DNA from: a bacterium
GTDB taxonomy: Bacteria; Pseudomonadota; Gammaproteobacteria; Pseudomonadales; Moraxellaceae
DNA length: 64,000 nt
Assembly (NCBI GenBank): GCA_029945725.1
Contig: JAQSDB010000002.1
Coordinates: 710,592 to 774,591, forward strand
Direction: 5' to 3'
Numbering within the stretch: the first letter of the stretch is position 1; the number at the start of each line of letters is the position of its first letter. Under the pieces are notes generated by a model, which made no database searches, was not told the DNA's origin, and saw nothing but the letters and a program-made list of their open reading frames with translations. A program made the position numbers and the translations under genes. This document shows, one piece after another, positions 10,257 through 19,592 of the stretch.

Positions 10257-11033
10257 TCAGAAAAACGTCTTGAAGTTGTAGAGAATGCCGGCGCTGAGTT
10301 CGACGTAGGCGCGCTGGTCCAGCATGGGGCTGCGGCTGATGTTGCTACTGAAGCGTTTCCAGACACCGTCGACAAAAATGACAAGATCCCTGGAGAGTGG
10401 TTGTGCCAGGGTCAGGCCGGCATCAAGCCGGCTGGAGGCGCCGGGGTGGTATTGCGCGATACCGCTGCGCTGCGATTCACTCCGGCTGATGCCAAAGTAA
10501 TAATCGCCAAAACCCTTCTGGAAATACGTCCAGTTAATGCGCGGCACGATTTGCGTATAGGTTTTTTCCAGCGCGAAGACATGCTCGGCATGCACGCTTT
10601 CCAGCGTGGACTGGTGGCGGTTGGCAACATCTCCCATCAGGGCGATACGAAAAACATCCTGCGGCGTTATTTTCCAGCCGGCTTCAATGCCCCCGTTCAA
10701 ACTGTCCTTGCGATCATCCAGCAGGCGCAGGGCGGCGCTGTCAGCGGCGCTGGCATTGAAGGAGAGCTGATCACTCAGCACTATGGCGTTGAACGTCAGT
10801 TTGTCCTGCGTGAAAAGGCGAAGGCCCAGCGTGTCGCCACGGATCAGCAGGCGCTCGCCCTCGTAATCACCGGTGGGCAGCAGGGATTTTTCCGTGTCGG
10901 CCTGATAGGGGCCTTCGCGCTGATAGAAAGAGGGGCCGAGGTACAGGGCGGGGGCATCAGCAGCAAAGGCCGCCGTGCCGATAGCGGAGGCCAGCAGTGC
11001 AGGCAGGGTGAGATGAAGCAGGGTTTCCTTCAT
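10257..11033 (-). CDS. MipA/OmpV-family outer-membrane protein
   Basis: The 258-residue product has a signal peptide (TLPALLASAIGTAAFAAD) and a body typical of MipA/OmpV beta-barrels: the early LYLGPSFYQREGPY segment, a middle region with short aromatic strands such as YYFGISRSES, and a C-terminal strand ending in phenylalanine (YNFKTFF), the usual outer-membrane assembly signal. Family members are scaffolding or antigenic outer-membrane proteins of poorly defined function. ATG 11033 has AGAGG nine bases upstream. The gene leads a two-gene leftward operon with the FadL-like gene. Confidence 0.82.
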   Translation of the reverse strand: MKETLLHLTLPALLASAIGTAAFAADAPALYLGPSFYQREGPYQADTEKSLLPTGDYEGERLLIRGDTLGLRLFTQDKLTFNAIVLSDQLSFNASAADSAALRLLDDRKDSLNGGIEAGWKITPQDVFRIALMGDVANRHQSTLESVHAEHVFALEKTYTQIVPRINWTYFQKGFGDYYFGISRSESQRSGIAQYHPGASSRLDAGLTLAQPLSRDLVIFVDGVWKRFSSNISRSPMLDQRAYVELSAGILYNFKTFF

Positions 11034-11201
11034 GCGGACCTCTGGTGGTTGTTTTCTGCGGGCGCGTTTTTGCATGCGCTGCATGACGCTTTTTGCGGGC
11101 ACGGCACCATGCCGCCATGGATTATCCAATCATGAAAGTACCGGCTCTGCCCCCTCCCTCTGAATGTGAGGGGGGCTTGCCGGCGCTTGCGTATTTTTTA
11201 T

Positions 11202-11852
11202 TCAGTGCAGCGCCATGTAATGCATGACGAGGGTGTCGACGATTTCAATCATTTCTTCGAGCAAGGCATCGGCTTCTTCTCGGCTGCTGGTCAGTGCCGC
11301 CAGAATGACCACGTCACAGCTTTCGCTCAGTATCCAGCCCACGCGTCCGGCCCGGACGGATGACAGGGTGGTGCGCTGCACGAGTACGGCAGCAATGACA
11401 TCGGCAATGCGCCTGGTTGATGCCTGCATGACTTCCTGCAGGGCGGGCTCCGCGCGTAATGCGGCCAGCAACTGCACATAACCGGGGGCTTCGTGATACG
11501 CCTGATAAAGCGCCATGAGCAAAGGGCGCGAGCCCAGCTCTTCGGCGGTCATCAGGGCGGTCAGGCGCTCTGTCAGGTCATCGTCCACTGCTGCCATGGT
11601 GCGCTCGGCGAGTGCGGCGAATATTCCGAGGCGGTTTTCAAAGTAGTGATAGACCGTAGGTGCCGGCAGACCGGCCGCTTCCGCAATGGCCAGCATGGAG
11701 ATGGCCTCTACGCCGTGCCGTGAGAGCAGGCCTGCCGCGGCATCGAGAATCGTGTTGATCTTGTCCAGCGAGCGTTGCTGCACGGGCTTGGCGCGCTGGC
11801 GCTGGCGTGGCGGTTCGCCACCACCGGCAGGAATCCTGGTAAGGCGGGACAT
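11202..11852 (-). CDS. TetR-family transcriptional regulator
   Basis: This 216-residue protein carries an N-terminal TetR helix-turn-helix (residues ~28-75): ILDAAAGLLSRHGVEAISM, IAEAAGLPAPTVYHYFENR. The C-terminal ligand domain has no recognisable specificity. A basic, proline-rich 25-residue extension precedes the DNA-binding domain. AGGAG lies upstream of ATG 11852. The gene diverges from a Tat-exported FAD oxidase with 123 bases between the start codons, so autoregulation and control of that oxidase are the likely roles; this is inferred from position only. Confidence 0.9.
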   Translation of the reverse strand: MSRLTRIPAGGGEPPRQRQRAKPVQQRSLDKINTILDAAAGLLSRHGVEAISMLAIAEAAGLPAPTVYHYFENRLGIFAALAERTMAAVDDDLTERLTALMTAEELGSRPLLMALYQAYHEAPGYVQLLAALRAEPALQEVMQASTRRIADVIAAVLVQRTTLSSVRAGRVGWILSESCDVVILAALTSSREEADALLEEMIEIVDTLVMHYMALH

Positions 11853-11894
11853 GCCCCCACTCCTTGTAGATTGCTAAATTGATAGTTATTCAGC

Positions 11895-11923
11895 TTTATG
11901 CTTGACTGGCGGCCTGTCGTCAA
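11895..11923 (-). promoter_or_regulatory. Candidate sigma-70 promoter for the TetR gene
   Basis: TTGACG (11923-11918), 17 bases, CATAAA (11900-11895) on the minus strand, ~40 bases before the TetR start. I could not identify a clear palindromic operator in this intergenic region. Confidence 0.35.
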
Positions 11924-11975
11924 GAAGTGCTGCAGCAAAACAAAAAACATTCATTCTTTGACTGGGGAAGTCCTC

Positions 11976-13370
11976 ATGAATTTACCGTCATCCGGGCAGC
12001 CGGACTCACTTGAGCGCCGCAAGCTTCTGGCCACACTGGGTGCACTCGGCCTGATGGGTGGCGCCGGCATGACGGGGATGCTGGCGCCACGCCTGGCGCG
12101 TGCCACCGAGTGGCAGAACTGGTCCGGCGGCCAGCACGCCTCGCCGGCAAAAATTATTTATCCCGCGAACGAGACAGAGCTGGCTGCCGCCGTACGCGAT
12201 GCCAGTGGTTCTATTCGGGCTGTTGGTGGCGGCCATTCTTTCAGTCCCGTGGTGCCCACAACCGGCACACTGATTTCACTTGAAGCCATGAATGGCCTGG
12301 CCGGGCATGACGCGGCCGCACTCACCGCCACCTTCTGGGCCGGCACACGCATTGCCATGACCGGCCCGCTGCTGAAAGCCGTGGGGCAGGGCCTGCTTAA
12401 TGAGGCTGATATCAATACCCAGTCACTGGGTGGCGCGGTCAGCACCTCCACCCATGGCACCGGCCGGCAGCTGCAAAGCTTTTCCGGCACGGTAAAAGGC
12501 CTGCAGCTGGTGCTGGCTGACGGTTCACTGGTGCCGTGCTCCGCTGATCATGATGCCGATCTTTTTCAGGCCGCGCGCGTGGCGGTGGGCAGCATCGGCA
12601 TCATGAGCCGCATTACCGTGCAGAATCGTGAGGCGTACCGCTTGCGCGAGAATGTGACGATCATGCCGATCACGGAAGCCATGTCGACGATTGATCGTGA
12701 CAAGGACAAGCATCGCCACATCGAGCTCTGGGCCTTTCCTTTTGGCGGAAAAGCCATTCTCAAACGTCAGGACATCACGACGGATGCCATCACGGTCCCG
12801 GAAAAACCGTTTATTGATGAGAACGCTATTCTTGGTTTCGCCGCCAATACCACCCGGAAAATGCCGTGGACGAATTCCCTGTTCCAGCATCTGCTGGGGG
12901 CGTTTGTGTCAGATTCCGAACGCGTGGGAAATTCCTTCGAGATATTTCCATCCCTGCGCACGGTTCAGTTCAACGAGATGGAATATTCCGTTCCCGCTGA
13001 GCACGGTCTGGCCTGCCTGCAGGAAGTCATGGATGTGCTGAAGAAAAATGACGTGAATGTCTTTTTTCCCATCGAATTCCGTTATGTCGCTGCCGATGAT
13101 TGCTGGCTGAGCCCGTTTTACCAGCGCGCTACGGCGGCCATTTCCGTGCATCAGTATTACAAGCAGGATTATCGCGAGGTGTTTGATCTGGTGGAGCCGG
13201 TTTTCTGGAAATACCAGGGCCGTCCGCACTGGGGCAAGCTGCACCGCCTGGAAGCCAGACAGTTGCGGGCCCTGTATCCGCGCTTTGAGGATTTCCTGCG
13301 GGTGCGCCAGCGCGTGGATGCCAATGGACGTTTTCTCAACCCCCATGCACGTAAACTGTTTCTGGGCTAG
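11976..13370 (+). CDS. Tat-exported FAD-linked oxidase (arabinono-lactone/gulono-lactone oxidase type)
   Basis: The 464-residue protein starts with a twin-arginine signal (SLERRKLLATLGALGLMGG, cleavage near LARA-TEW), so it is exported folded with its flavin. A PCMH-type FAD-binding domain follows: PANETELAAAVRDA, then AVGGGHSFSPVV, where the His is the usual covalent or near-covalent flavin site, and LGGAVSTSTHGTG. The C-terminal half ends in RQRVDANGRFLNPHARKLF, the signature of the D-arabinono-1,4-lactone oxidase (ALO) domain. Family enzymes oxidise aldonolactones or sugar alcohols with oxygen. The substrate here is unknown. The gene diverges from a TetR regulator. Confidence 0.87.
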   Translation: MNLPSSGQPDSLERRKLLATLGALGLMGGAGMTGMLAPRLARATEWQNWSGGQHASPAKIIYPANETELAAAVRDASGSIRAVGGGHSFSPVVPTTGTLISLEAMNGLAGHDAAALTATFWAGTRIAMTGPLLKAVGQGLLNEADINTQSLGGAVSTSTHGTGRQLQSFSGTVKGLQLVLADGSLVPCSADHDADLFQAARVAVGSIGIMSRITVQNREAYRLRENVTIMPITEAMSTIDRDKDKHRHIELWAFPFGGKAILKRQDITTDAITVPEKPFIDENAILGFAANTTRKMPWTNSLFQHLLGAFVSDSERVGNSFEIFPSLRTVQFNEMEYSVPAEHGLACLQEVMDVLKKNDVNVFFPIEFRYVAADDCWLSPFYQRATAAISVHQYYKQDYREVFDLVEPVFWKYQGRPHWGKLHRLEARQLRALYPRFEDFLRVRQRVDANGRFLNPHARKLFLG

Positions 13371-13528
13371 TTTTTTCAGGCAGCGCAGCGGCTTTCCCCG
13401 GCGAAGCTTATTGATACCGGCTTGCAATCAATTTCGCCGTGCGGGCCTGCTTTTAGTGCAGGGATGAACGTCGATAAAGAGCACAGGTGTGCCAGGCAGC
13501 TGCGCACGGAACGGAGGCGAAAACATGT

Positions 13529-13750
13529 TCATTGCCAGCCTTGCCGCCATATCGATTTGTCCCGGAGTTGCGCCCAGGCAATGCGACGCTTTTGTCCTGA
13601 ATAGACCGCTTCAATCTCCACCCATTCAACTTTTTCATCAGGCAGCTCCGGGAGGATGACGTCGCTGACGAGGAAGTGCTTCTGTTTGTCGACAACCCGT
13701 ACAGCGGTCCATTTCGAGAGCAGCAGTTTTTTTGGATTTACAGCGTTCAT
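13529..13750 (-). CDS. Small Trp-rich conserved protein (TIGR02450 family)
   Basis: A 73-residue protein with the family hallmarks: N-terminal NPKKLLLSKWTAV, KHFLVSDV, a central IEAVYSG and C-terminal W-x-Q-L-RD...WRQGW. Such proteins are common in gammaproteobacteria and have no established function. AAGGCAG lies upstream of ATG 13750. It stands alone between two rightward genes. Confidence 0.85.
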   Translation of the reverse strand: MNAVNPKKLLLSKWTAVRVVDKQKHFLVSDVILPELPDEKVEWVEIEAVYSGQKRRIAWAQLRDKSIWRQGWQ

Positions 13751-14121
13751 GTCGTCTGCCTTTTTGTGGCGAAGTGTTTTTTGTACCAGAGGAAAATAAA
13801 TCCCTTCTCCTGTGGTCTGCGTTGATCTTGCACTGCTTAAGGGGGTGTTTTCAGGTGTACAGACGCCGGTTTGTTTTCATGGCGGCCCGAGAATGAATCC
13901 CTGTTGGCCGGCTTGGGGAGGCACGCAGTCATTGTCTGACAAGGTGCGGGGTTCCGGATGAGTTGCAGGGCAATGCCGGTCGTGCTGCTTTGCATTTCAG
14001 GGCTTTACCCTTAGCATGCATTTTGTGACCTTTTGGTCACGACACAGTCGTTCGTTACGGACAGGGTTTCCCGGGCGCCGTAAACAACCTCTGCAATAAC
14101 AACCAGAAAACGGGGAAGGGC
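13751..14121. other. Gene-free stretch of 371 bases upstream of the MpaB-like gene
   Basis: No coding pattern or known RNA is recognisable. The only feature noted is a perfect inverted repeat, GTGACC-TTTT-GGTCAC, at 14025-14040, ~80 bases before the next start codon. It could be an operator; its spacing does not fit CRP. Confidence 0.4.
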
Positions 14122-15390
14122 ATGCAGGCTGCCGGCAATAACAACACGGATCTGAAAATCCCGACGGAGTTTCATTACTGGCAAAACATGGGCACTCCGC
14201 GCGTGAAGCGGGCGCGCATGGTGTTCCGCCGCATGTTCGGTTTCGAGCCGGACCTCTCCGAGGATCTCGTCAGGCAGTACGCCGCCTCTTATTACGATGC
14301 TGATCCGCTTGCCGAGGCCTTTGTCGACGAAGCCTATCTGCAGGGTGATCCGGTCAAGGGACGCGCCATGCTGGATCTGGCGCTGGAGCAGGGGCTGTCC
14401 GCAGTGCCGGATGCGCCCGAATCGCTGCGTAATTTGTTTGCCGGGCGCGAAGTGGCACCGGCGTGGCTTGATCTTGATCTGGCGCGTGAAGGCGCCCGGG
14501 TTTTTCGCCGTTATGGCCCCGAGCTGTTCAATTTCTTTGGTGCCATCACGCTCGAGGGCTACACCAATAACTCGGTGGTGAAGCCGTTGATCCTGACCGG
14601 CGCTTACGCGGGCGACAGCACCAAGTCGCGTTTTCTGGAGACCTCCGCTTTCTGGATCGACATGTCCGAGCCAGGCGGCATCGAGCAGGGCAGTGAGGGC
14701 TGGAAGACCTCGATGCGGGTGCGCGTCATGCACGTGTTTGTGCGCCGCCGTTTGCTTTCGCATCCGGAATGGCGGCTGGATGACTGGGGCGTGCCGATCA
14801 GCCAGGCGGATGCGCTGGTGACGCTGATGGCGGGTTGCATTGCGCCGGGTTATTTCCTGCGCATCGCCGGCTTTCGCACATCCGAGCATGACATTCTCGC
14901 GATGATGCATTTCTGGCGCTATGTCGGTTTTCTCATGGGCGTGGAGCCGCGCTGGTATCCGGAAACCGTGAAAGACGGCCTGAAGTTTTCCTTCATGGCC
15001 TTTGTCAGTGGTGCCGGCCAGGCCGGCGCCGATGGCGTCATGCTGTGCCGCTCTTTCAGCCAGGCGTTCAGGCCGGTCAGGAAAGAGAATGCCTCCTGGC
15101 TGGAAAAGTTCCGTGATCAGATCGATCACCGTGTGCATCAGGGTTTTGTTGATTTCTTTGTATCGAAGACCACGCGCAAGGCCGCCGGTATTCCTTCGGC
15201 GGGATTGTGGCGGCTTTATCCGCTGGCGAGTGCGCCGGTAGTGTTTACGGCCGAAACCCTGAGAAAGCAGTTTCCCGGACTGGAAAACGTGGCGGACAAG
15301 GTGAGCCGGTATCGCCGGCGCAAATGGCTGGACCGGCATATGGCCAAGCGCAAGGCGGAATACACGGCGGGCACGAGTTTCGCGCGCTGA
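14122..15390 (+). CDS. MpaB/rubber-oxygenase-type (DUF2236) protein
   Basis: The 422-residue product fits the DUF2236 family, which includes fungal MpaB and the heme-dependent latex-clearing oxygenases. Visible family traits are the early TPRVKRARMVF region, RYGPELFNFFG, a long helical core with the conserved arginine/histidine stretch TSMRVRVMHVFVRRRLL (His probably a heme ligand by analogy), and WGVPISQADALVTLMAG. No signal peptide or membrane helix is obvious. Biochemically most bacterial members are uncharacterised; an oxygenase acting on an isoprenoid or other lipid is plausible. ATG 14122 follows GGGAAGGG. A terminator closes this single-gene unit. Confidence 0.8.
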   Translation: MQAAGNNNTDLKIPTEFHYWQNMGTPRVKRARMVFRRMFGFEPDLSEDLVRQYAASYYDADPLAEAFVDEAYLQGDPVKGRAMLDLALEQGLSAVPDAPESLRNLFAGREVAPAWLDLDLAREGARVFRRYGPELFNFFGAITLEGYTNNSVVKPLILTGAYAGDSTKSRFLETSAFWIDMSEPGGIEQGSEGWKTSMRVRVMHVFVRRRLLSHPEWRLDDWGVPISQADALVTLMAGCIAPGYFLRIAGFRTSEHDILAMMHFWRYVGFLMGVEPRWYPETVKDGLKFSFMAFVSGAGQAGADGVMLCRSFSQAFRPVRKENASWLEKFRDQIDHRVHQGFVDFFVSKTTRKAAGIPSAGLWRLYPLASAPVVFTAETLRKQFPGLENVADKVSRYRRRKWLDRHMAKRKAEYTAGTSFAR

Positions 15391-15416
15391 CACACCCTGC
15401 GCCCTGGTTGAAAAAA

Positions 15417-15452
15417 AGTCCGGCACTGCGGATGCAGCGCCGGACTTTTTTT
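15417..15452 (+). terminator. Intrinsic terminator between convergent genes
   Basis: AGTCCGGC (15417-15424) pairs with GCCGGACT (15439-15446), flanked by A7 and T7, so it may serve both the MpaB-like gene and the leftward serine hydrolase that ends at 15472. Confidence 0.88.
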
Positions 15453-15471
15453 ATTGCCGACCATTGCCGGT

Positions 15472-16752
15472 TCAGGGATTGAGCCGGCTCAGGATGCGGT
15501 TTTGCATGAAGGTATTGATGGCGGCACTGCGCGGGCCTGCAACATCATCGCTGTCACAGGTGATCAGCACGATCAGTCCCTTGTCCCTGAAAACATGCAT
15601 CTGCTGGCCGCCGAGGCCGCGCGCACTGATGGAGTCGAGCCCGTCCATGCCGGGCCCGGTCTTGCGCCACCACTGCATGCCGTAACGGATATCGCCGGCA
15701 ACGCTGGCCGCGGGTTCGCCGCCTGCATCAAAGGCGGCGAGCTGTCCTGCGCCCTGGGGCGCTATGGACAGATCAATCCAGTCTTTTGAAATCAGTTGCG
15801 TATCTTCCCATTTTCCATCGTAAAGCATGAGCATGCCGAGCTTGGCAAGATCACGGCTGCGAATTAAAAGCAGGCCGCCACCGAAGGTGTAATTGCCTCC
15901 CAGCGTGGTCCAGTTGGCGGGATTAAACGTAATGCCGAGGGGTGAAAAAAGATTTGTCGCGGCATAGGTGGCCAGGGGCTGGCCGGTTATGCCGGTAAAA
16001 AAAGCCGAGACCAGATAGCTGTCATAGGTGTCGTAGTTCCACACGGTGCCGGGTGCGTAGGCAAGCGGGCGGTTGATGATGAAACACAGCAGGAGGTCGC
16101 CGTCGGCAGGACAGCTGCCGTGGTCAAGACCATAAAGCATGGCCAGCAAGGGATCCTTCGCCGGGTTTTGCAGCAGCCATGATGTTTCATTCCAGGCCAG
16201 TCCCGAACGCATCTGCAAGGCATCACGCAGGCTTATTTTCCGGCGCAAATCGCCGTCTGGCAGGGTGGCGATGACGCTGGCCGGGAAGATTTTTTCAGCG
16301 CTGACATCAAGCACGTCAGGCGTGGCCAAGGCATCCGGCGAGTTGAGGTCTCCCAGCGTCCGGGCACGCCCCAGCGTCATGGAGGTGACGCTTTTGGTGA
16401 TGGACCAGACATGATGAAGGGTGTCGACGGTATTGCCGGTCTCGGAGGGGGTGTCGTGATAGCTTTCGTGCACGATCCAGCCATCCTTGATGACGAGGAG
16501 ACTGGTGTAATAAGGCAGTGCCGTGGCGGCATCGGTGGCCAGCGTGTCAAACGCGCCGGCACTGAAGCCATGGCTTTCCGGAGCGGCCGTTTGCCAGTCG
16601 CCGGTAGGCCAGTAATCCGGTGCGCTGGCGGCGGTGGCGGGGCTGTTGGCTACCTTGCTGGCGATGCTGCTAATCGAGTCGTAGTTGCAGCCACTCAGCG
16701 CAAGGCCCGCGCCTAACAGCAGGGCGAAGACGGGGGAATTTTTTGTCGGCAT
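15472..16752 (-). CDS. Beta-lactamase-family serine hydrolase lipoprotein
   Basis: The 426-residue protein has a lipobox (LALSG-C22), so it is a lipoprotein of the cell envelope. The class C beta-lactamase/esterase fold is shown by S117-ITK120 (nucleophile SxxK), a tyrosine motif in WNYDTYDSYL, and FGGGLLLIRSRDLAKLGMLML near the C-terminus. Members act as esterases, D-aminopeptidases or 6-aminohexanoate-oligomer hydrolases rather than antibiotic-resistance enzymes. The substrate is unknown. AAAGGG lies upstream of ATG 16752; longer starts would bury the lipoprotein signal. Confidence 0.88.
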   Translation of the reverse strand: MPTKNSPVFALLLGAGLALSGCNYDSISSIASKVANSPATAASAPDYWPTGDWQTAAPESHGFSAGAFDTLATDAATALPYYTSLLVIKDGWIVHESYHDTPSETGNTVDTLHHVWSITKSVTSMTLGRARTLGDLNSPDALATPDVLDVSAEKIFPASVIATLPDGDLRRKISLRDALQMRSGLAWNETSWLLQNPAKDPLLAMLYGLDHGSCPADGDLLLCFIINRPLAYAPGTVWNYDTYDSYLVSAFFTGITGQPLATYAATNLFSPLGITFNPANWTTLGGNYTFGGGLLLIRSRDLAKLGMLMLYDGKWEDTQLISKDWIDLSIAPQGAGQLAAFDAGGEPAASVAGDIRYGMQWWRKTGPGMDGLDSISARGLGGQQMHVFRDKGLIVLITCDSDDVAGPRSAAINTFMQNRILSRLNP

Positions 16753-17049
16753 GGAGTGCCCTTTTTTATTTTTTTGGCTATCGGTAATGCGATGAATCTT
16801 GCGCATAAAGCCGGTGACGGGCAAGCGGTCACCGGCACTTGTGTGATGAGTGTCGTGCAGGGTGCACCGCGCTGCCGTTGTGAGCCGGCCTGCATGACGA
16901 TACGCGGATCAATGCCGGAAAATGACGCCGAGGCCCATGCCGCCCCTGCCGCTACCGGGAAATCCCGCAGCGCGGCGGTCTTCGATATGGCGGCTTGCAC
17001 CCGGCTTGTCGGTGCGAATGGCCTTGTCCTTGCTGTGCCTGCTCCCCTC

Positions 17050-19443
17050 TTACAGGTTCTCGTAGCGGTTCATGTCCAGGATCGCCGTTTCTACGGGCTC
17101 GTGTTCATGAATATACGTGGTGTAGTCATGAAACAGCATCCAGAAATCCGGATGCGTTCGCCGCACACCCCAGCGCCGCACAATATTGTCAAAATCCTCA
17201 CGACGATTCACTGCCTGCATGGCGACAGAAAAATCAGTGACTTCGGCTGCCGGGATGTTGAAGGCGAAATTCGGGTAGCTGGTGAGCACGCCCGGATAAA
17301 TGGTGAGGGTGTCTTTTTCCGGCTGGTAACGCAGCGATTCGGCGGCCATGTACGCGACATTGCTGTGTGCACGATTGCGCAGCATGGTGTAGATCTCGCG
17401 CGCACCGGTGGGTGTGTAGACGCGCACGATGCTGGCTTCCGGCAGGAAATCAATCGACGGCATGCCACTGGCAGGGCGTGCGGCCATGCGACTGAAGGCC
17501 TGGTCGGCAGTACGGGCCCAGGCGGGGGCATTGTCACGGTAGCAATGCTCATTGGTGCGATCATGGTTGCAGCGATTAATCGGATCGGGTCTGGCGTTGA
17601 TCTTGTTGAACTGGCTCAGAAGCATGCCGGCAAATTCGGTTTTCGGATCATTGGTCTGGTAACGGATGGCGCTGGGTTGACGGGTGTCCAGCTTCGGGTA
17701 ATACAGCCATGTTTTCAGTTTTCCGCTGTCCTGGTACCAGTCGTCATTGAGTGCCTTGCGTGAGCCCGGCGGCATCAGGTGCAGAAAGCCGGATTCGGCA
17801 CTGTGCCGTATCAGGTCAAAGTACATGCGCGTTTGTCCCTGATGCGAGACGGTGTCGAAGACATTGAAATTCACGACCAGGCTGTAATACATGCGCTCCA
17901 GAAGCGGGTAGTCGAGCAGCCACATGGTTTGCGGAATTTCTCCCCACAGGCCTTTGCGTACGGAGGCGCTGTCGAACTGCCGGTAAATGGACAGGATGGC
18001 GTTGTCGTTGTAGCCGTCGCCATTCCAGATGTCGGCAAAGGCCGCACCTTTCGGCTGTGCCCGTGCGTAATCCTGATCGCGCAGGGCGCTGTATTTATTG
18101 CGCATCTTTGTGTAGCGCAGCGTTTCCGTAAAGAAATCGCCGATGCCGACGTTCTGGCCGGGCACGCCGAGCAGGGGGGTGGCTGCAGCGCGGTGTTTCG
18201 CATTGGTGATGTAGAGATCGCTGTCGGGTGACTGGAAGAAGGTCCAGAAATTGTCGCGTATGACATCGGTGGCGACATTGCCGCGGCAAACCGGCCCGCG
18301 AATGAACGTGCGGATAAAGTATTCGGCGTTATCCAGCATGAACTGGTAACGGGCTCGGGGGGGAATGGCGGCAAAGCTGACAAAGGGATTGGCGCGGGCA
18401 TTCTCGTCGTAGAGCGCTGTCGTGCCGGTATTCCACTTGCTGCCGAAGAACAGTGCCTTGATTCGGCTGATTTTTTCCGGGCTGAGCGGATAGGTGATAT
18501 GCGTCTTGTGCACGATGGCGCCCTGCACGGGGCGCAGACGGTAATACACCTGAGCCGTGCCGGGCGGGTCATTGGGGCGTGCAGTGGCAATCAGGTCAAT
18601 CGCGGTGCCGCTGGCCGTGCGTGAACGCACCACTTCAAAGAAGTGGCTGTCCCTGATGTTTTCGAAATAAAGATGGGCAAGAAAAAGATGTTCATACAGC
18701 CAGCGTGACACCAGCTGTTCGCGCTGGCCGGGCTGGTTGAGAAAGCTTTCCCAGTCGGCAACCTGTTTTTCTTCGTCGCTGCTGGCCTTGACGGGCTCGC
18801 TGTCAACGGCGGCTCCCTGAGCCAGCCAGGTTTTCAGTGTCTGGTATTCGGCTGTGCTGAGACCGGTGACGCCGAGTGGCATGCCACGCAGCGGGAAGTT
18901 GCGTGCAAACAGGGAAATTTCATCTTCATCAAGGGCGCACTGCTTGTCGAGGTCGGTGCCGATGGGAATGCTGTCCGGTAATTTGCTGTTGGCTTCAAGG
19001 GGCTGGGCGTGGCCAATGTCTATCATGCGTGCCAGCAGCGACGCGCCGGCATCGGTACTGGCATTGCGGGTGTCACGGTTTTTTCCGAGCACGCTGCTGA
19101 AGCCCCTGGCACGCCATTCCGGTGTGCTTTGTGCGTCAATGAAAAGTCGTGTCGGTGCCTGCGTCCTGGTACGGGTGCTGTCATAGACCTTGATCTTGCT
19201 GGCACCGCGGAGCAGGCCGTCACCACTGCCCAGATTGAGCTGGCAGGGCGCATCGTTGCAGGCATGGCAGGCCACGCATTTCTGCTCGAAGATGGGCTGG
19301 ATGCTCTGGCTGTAGGAGATCAGTGCATCGGCCTGCAGCAGGCTGCTGAAGCTGGCGCATAAGAAAAAAAGACAGGTGGAAAGCAGGAGGCGGGAGAGCG
19401 GATGGCGGTGTTCATGCACGGAGCGATGGAGAGGGCGTGGCAT
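17050..19443 (-). CDS. cti: Fatty acid cis/trans isomerase
   Basis: Cti is a periplasmic heme enzyme that converts cis-unsaturated membrane fatty acids to trans forms, stiffening the membrane against solvents and heat. The 797-residue protein has a signal segment (residues ~16-38) and the heme c motif C56-VAC-H60, followed by long conserved blocks (DNFWTFFQSPDSDLYI, PPGSRKALNDDWYQ, HSNVAYMAAESLRY). Length is in the usual 750-780 range plus the leader. The chosen ATG at 19443 has AGGA at a slightly long spacing. The gene stands downstream of the kup terminator and ends 297 bases before the serine hydrolase. Confidence 0.93.
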   Translation of the reverse strand: MPRPLHRSVHEHRHPLSRLLLSTCLFFLCASFSSLLQADALISYSQSIQPIFEQKCVACHACNDAPCQLNLGSGDGLLRGASKIKVYDSTRTRTQAPTRLFIDAQSTPEWRARGFSSVLGKNRDTRNASTDAGASLLARMIDIGHAQPLEANSKLPDSIPIGTDLDKQCALDEDEISLFARNFPLRGMPLGVTGLSTAEYQTLKTWLAQGAAVDSEPVKASSDEEKQVADWESFLNQPGQREQLVSRWLYEHLFLAHLYFENIRDSHFFEVVRSRTASGTAIDLIATARPNDPPGTAQVYYRLRPVQGAIVHKTHITYPLSPEKISRIKALFFGSKWNTGTTALYDENARANPFVSFAAIPPRARYQFMLDNAEYFIRTFIRGPVCRGNVATDVIRDNFWTFFQSPDSDLYITNAKHRAAATPLLGVPGQNVGIGDFFTETLRYTKMRNKYSALRDQDYARAQPKGAAFADIWNGDGYNDNAILSIYRQFDSASVRKGLWGEIPQTMWLLDYPLLERMYYSLVVNFNVFDTVSHQGQTRMYFDLIRHSAESGFLHLMPPGSRKALNDDWYQDSGKLKTWLYYPKLDTRQPSAIRYQTNDPKTEFAGMLLSQFNKINARPDPINRCNHDRTNEHCYRDNAPAWARTADQAFSRMAARPASGMPSIDFLPEASIVRVYTPTGAREIYTMLRNRAHSNVAYMAAESLRYQPEKDTLTIYPGVLTSYPNFAFNIPAAEVTDFSVAMQAVNRREDFDNIVRRWGVRRTHPDFWMLFHDYTTYIHEHEPVETAILDMNRYENL

Positions 19444-19530
19444 GGCGCAGGGAGTCCTTCTGCAGGCGGTGGTTGGTCCCGAGTCTAACAGCACCTGCTT
19501 TGCCGCTGTCTGCCACGGAGCCATAAAAAA

Positions 19531-19577
19531 GCCCGGTTATCCCGCCCCTGACCAGCAGCGTGATAACCGGGCTTTTT
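19531..19577 (-). terminator. Intrinsic terminator of kup
   Basis: GCCCGGTTATC (19531-19541) and GATAACCGGGC (19562-19572) form an 11-bp perfect stem; on the minus strand it is followed by an A/T-run (A6 at 19525-19530 read as T6). It lies directly after kup. Confidence 0.88.
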
Positions 19578-19592
19578 CAGCCATCCCGCGAT

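Noticed and set aside
14025..14040. GTGACC-TTTT-GGTCAC as a CRP/Vfr site
   Set aside because: The half-sites TGTGA/TCAC are eight bases apart instead of six, so the CRP geometry does not fit.
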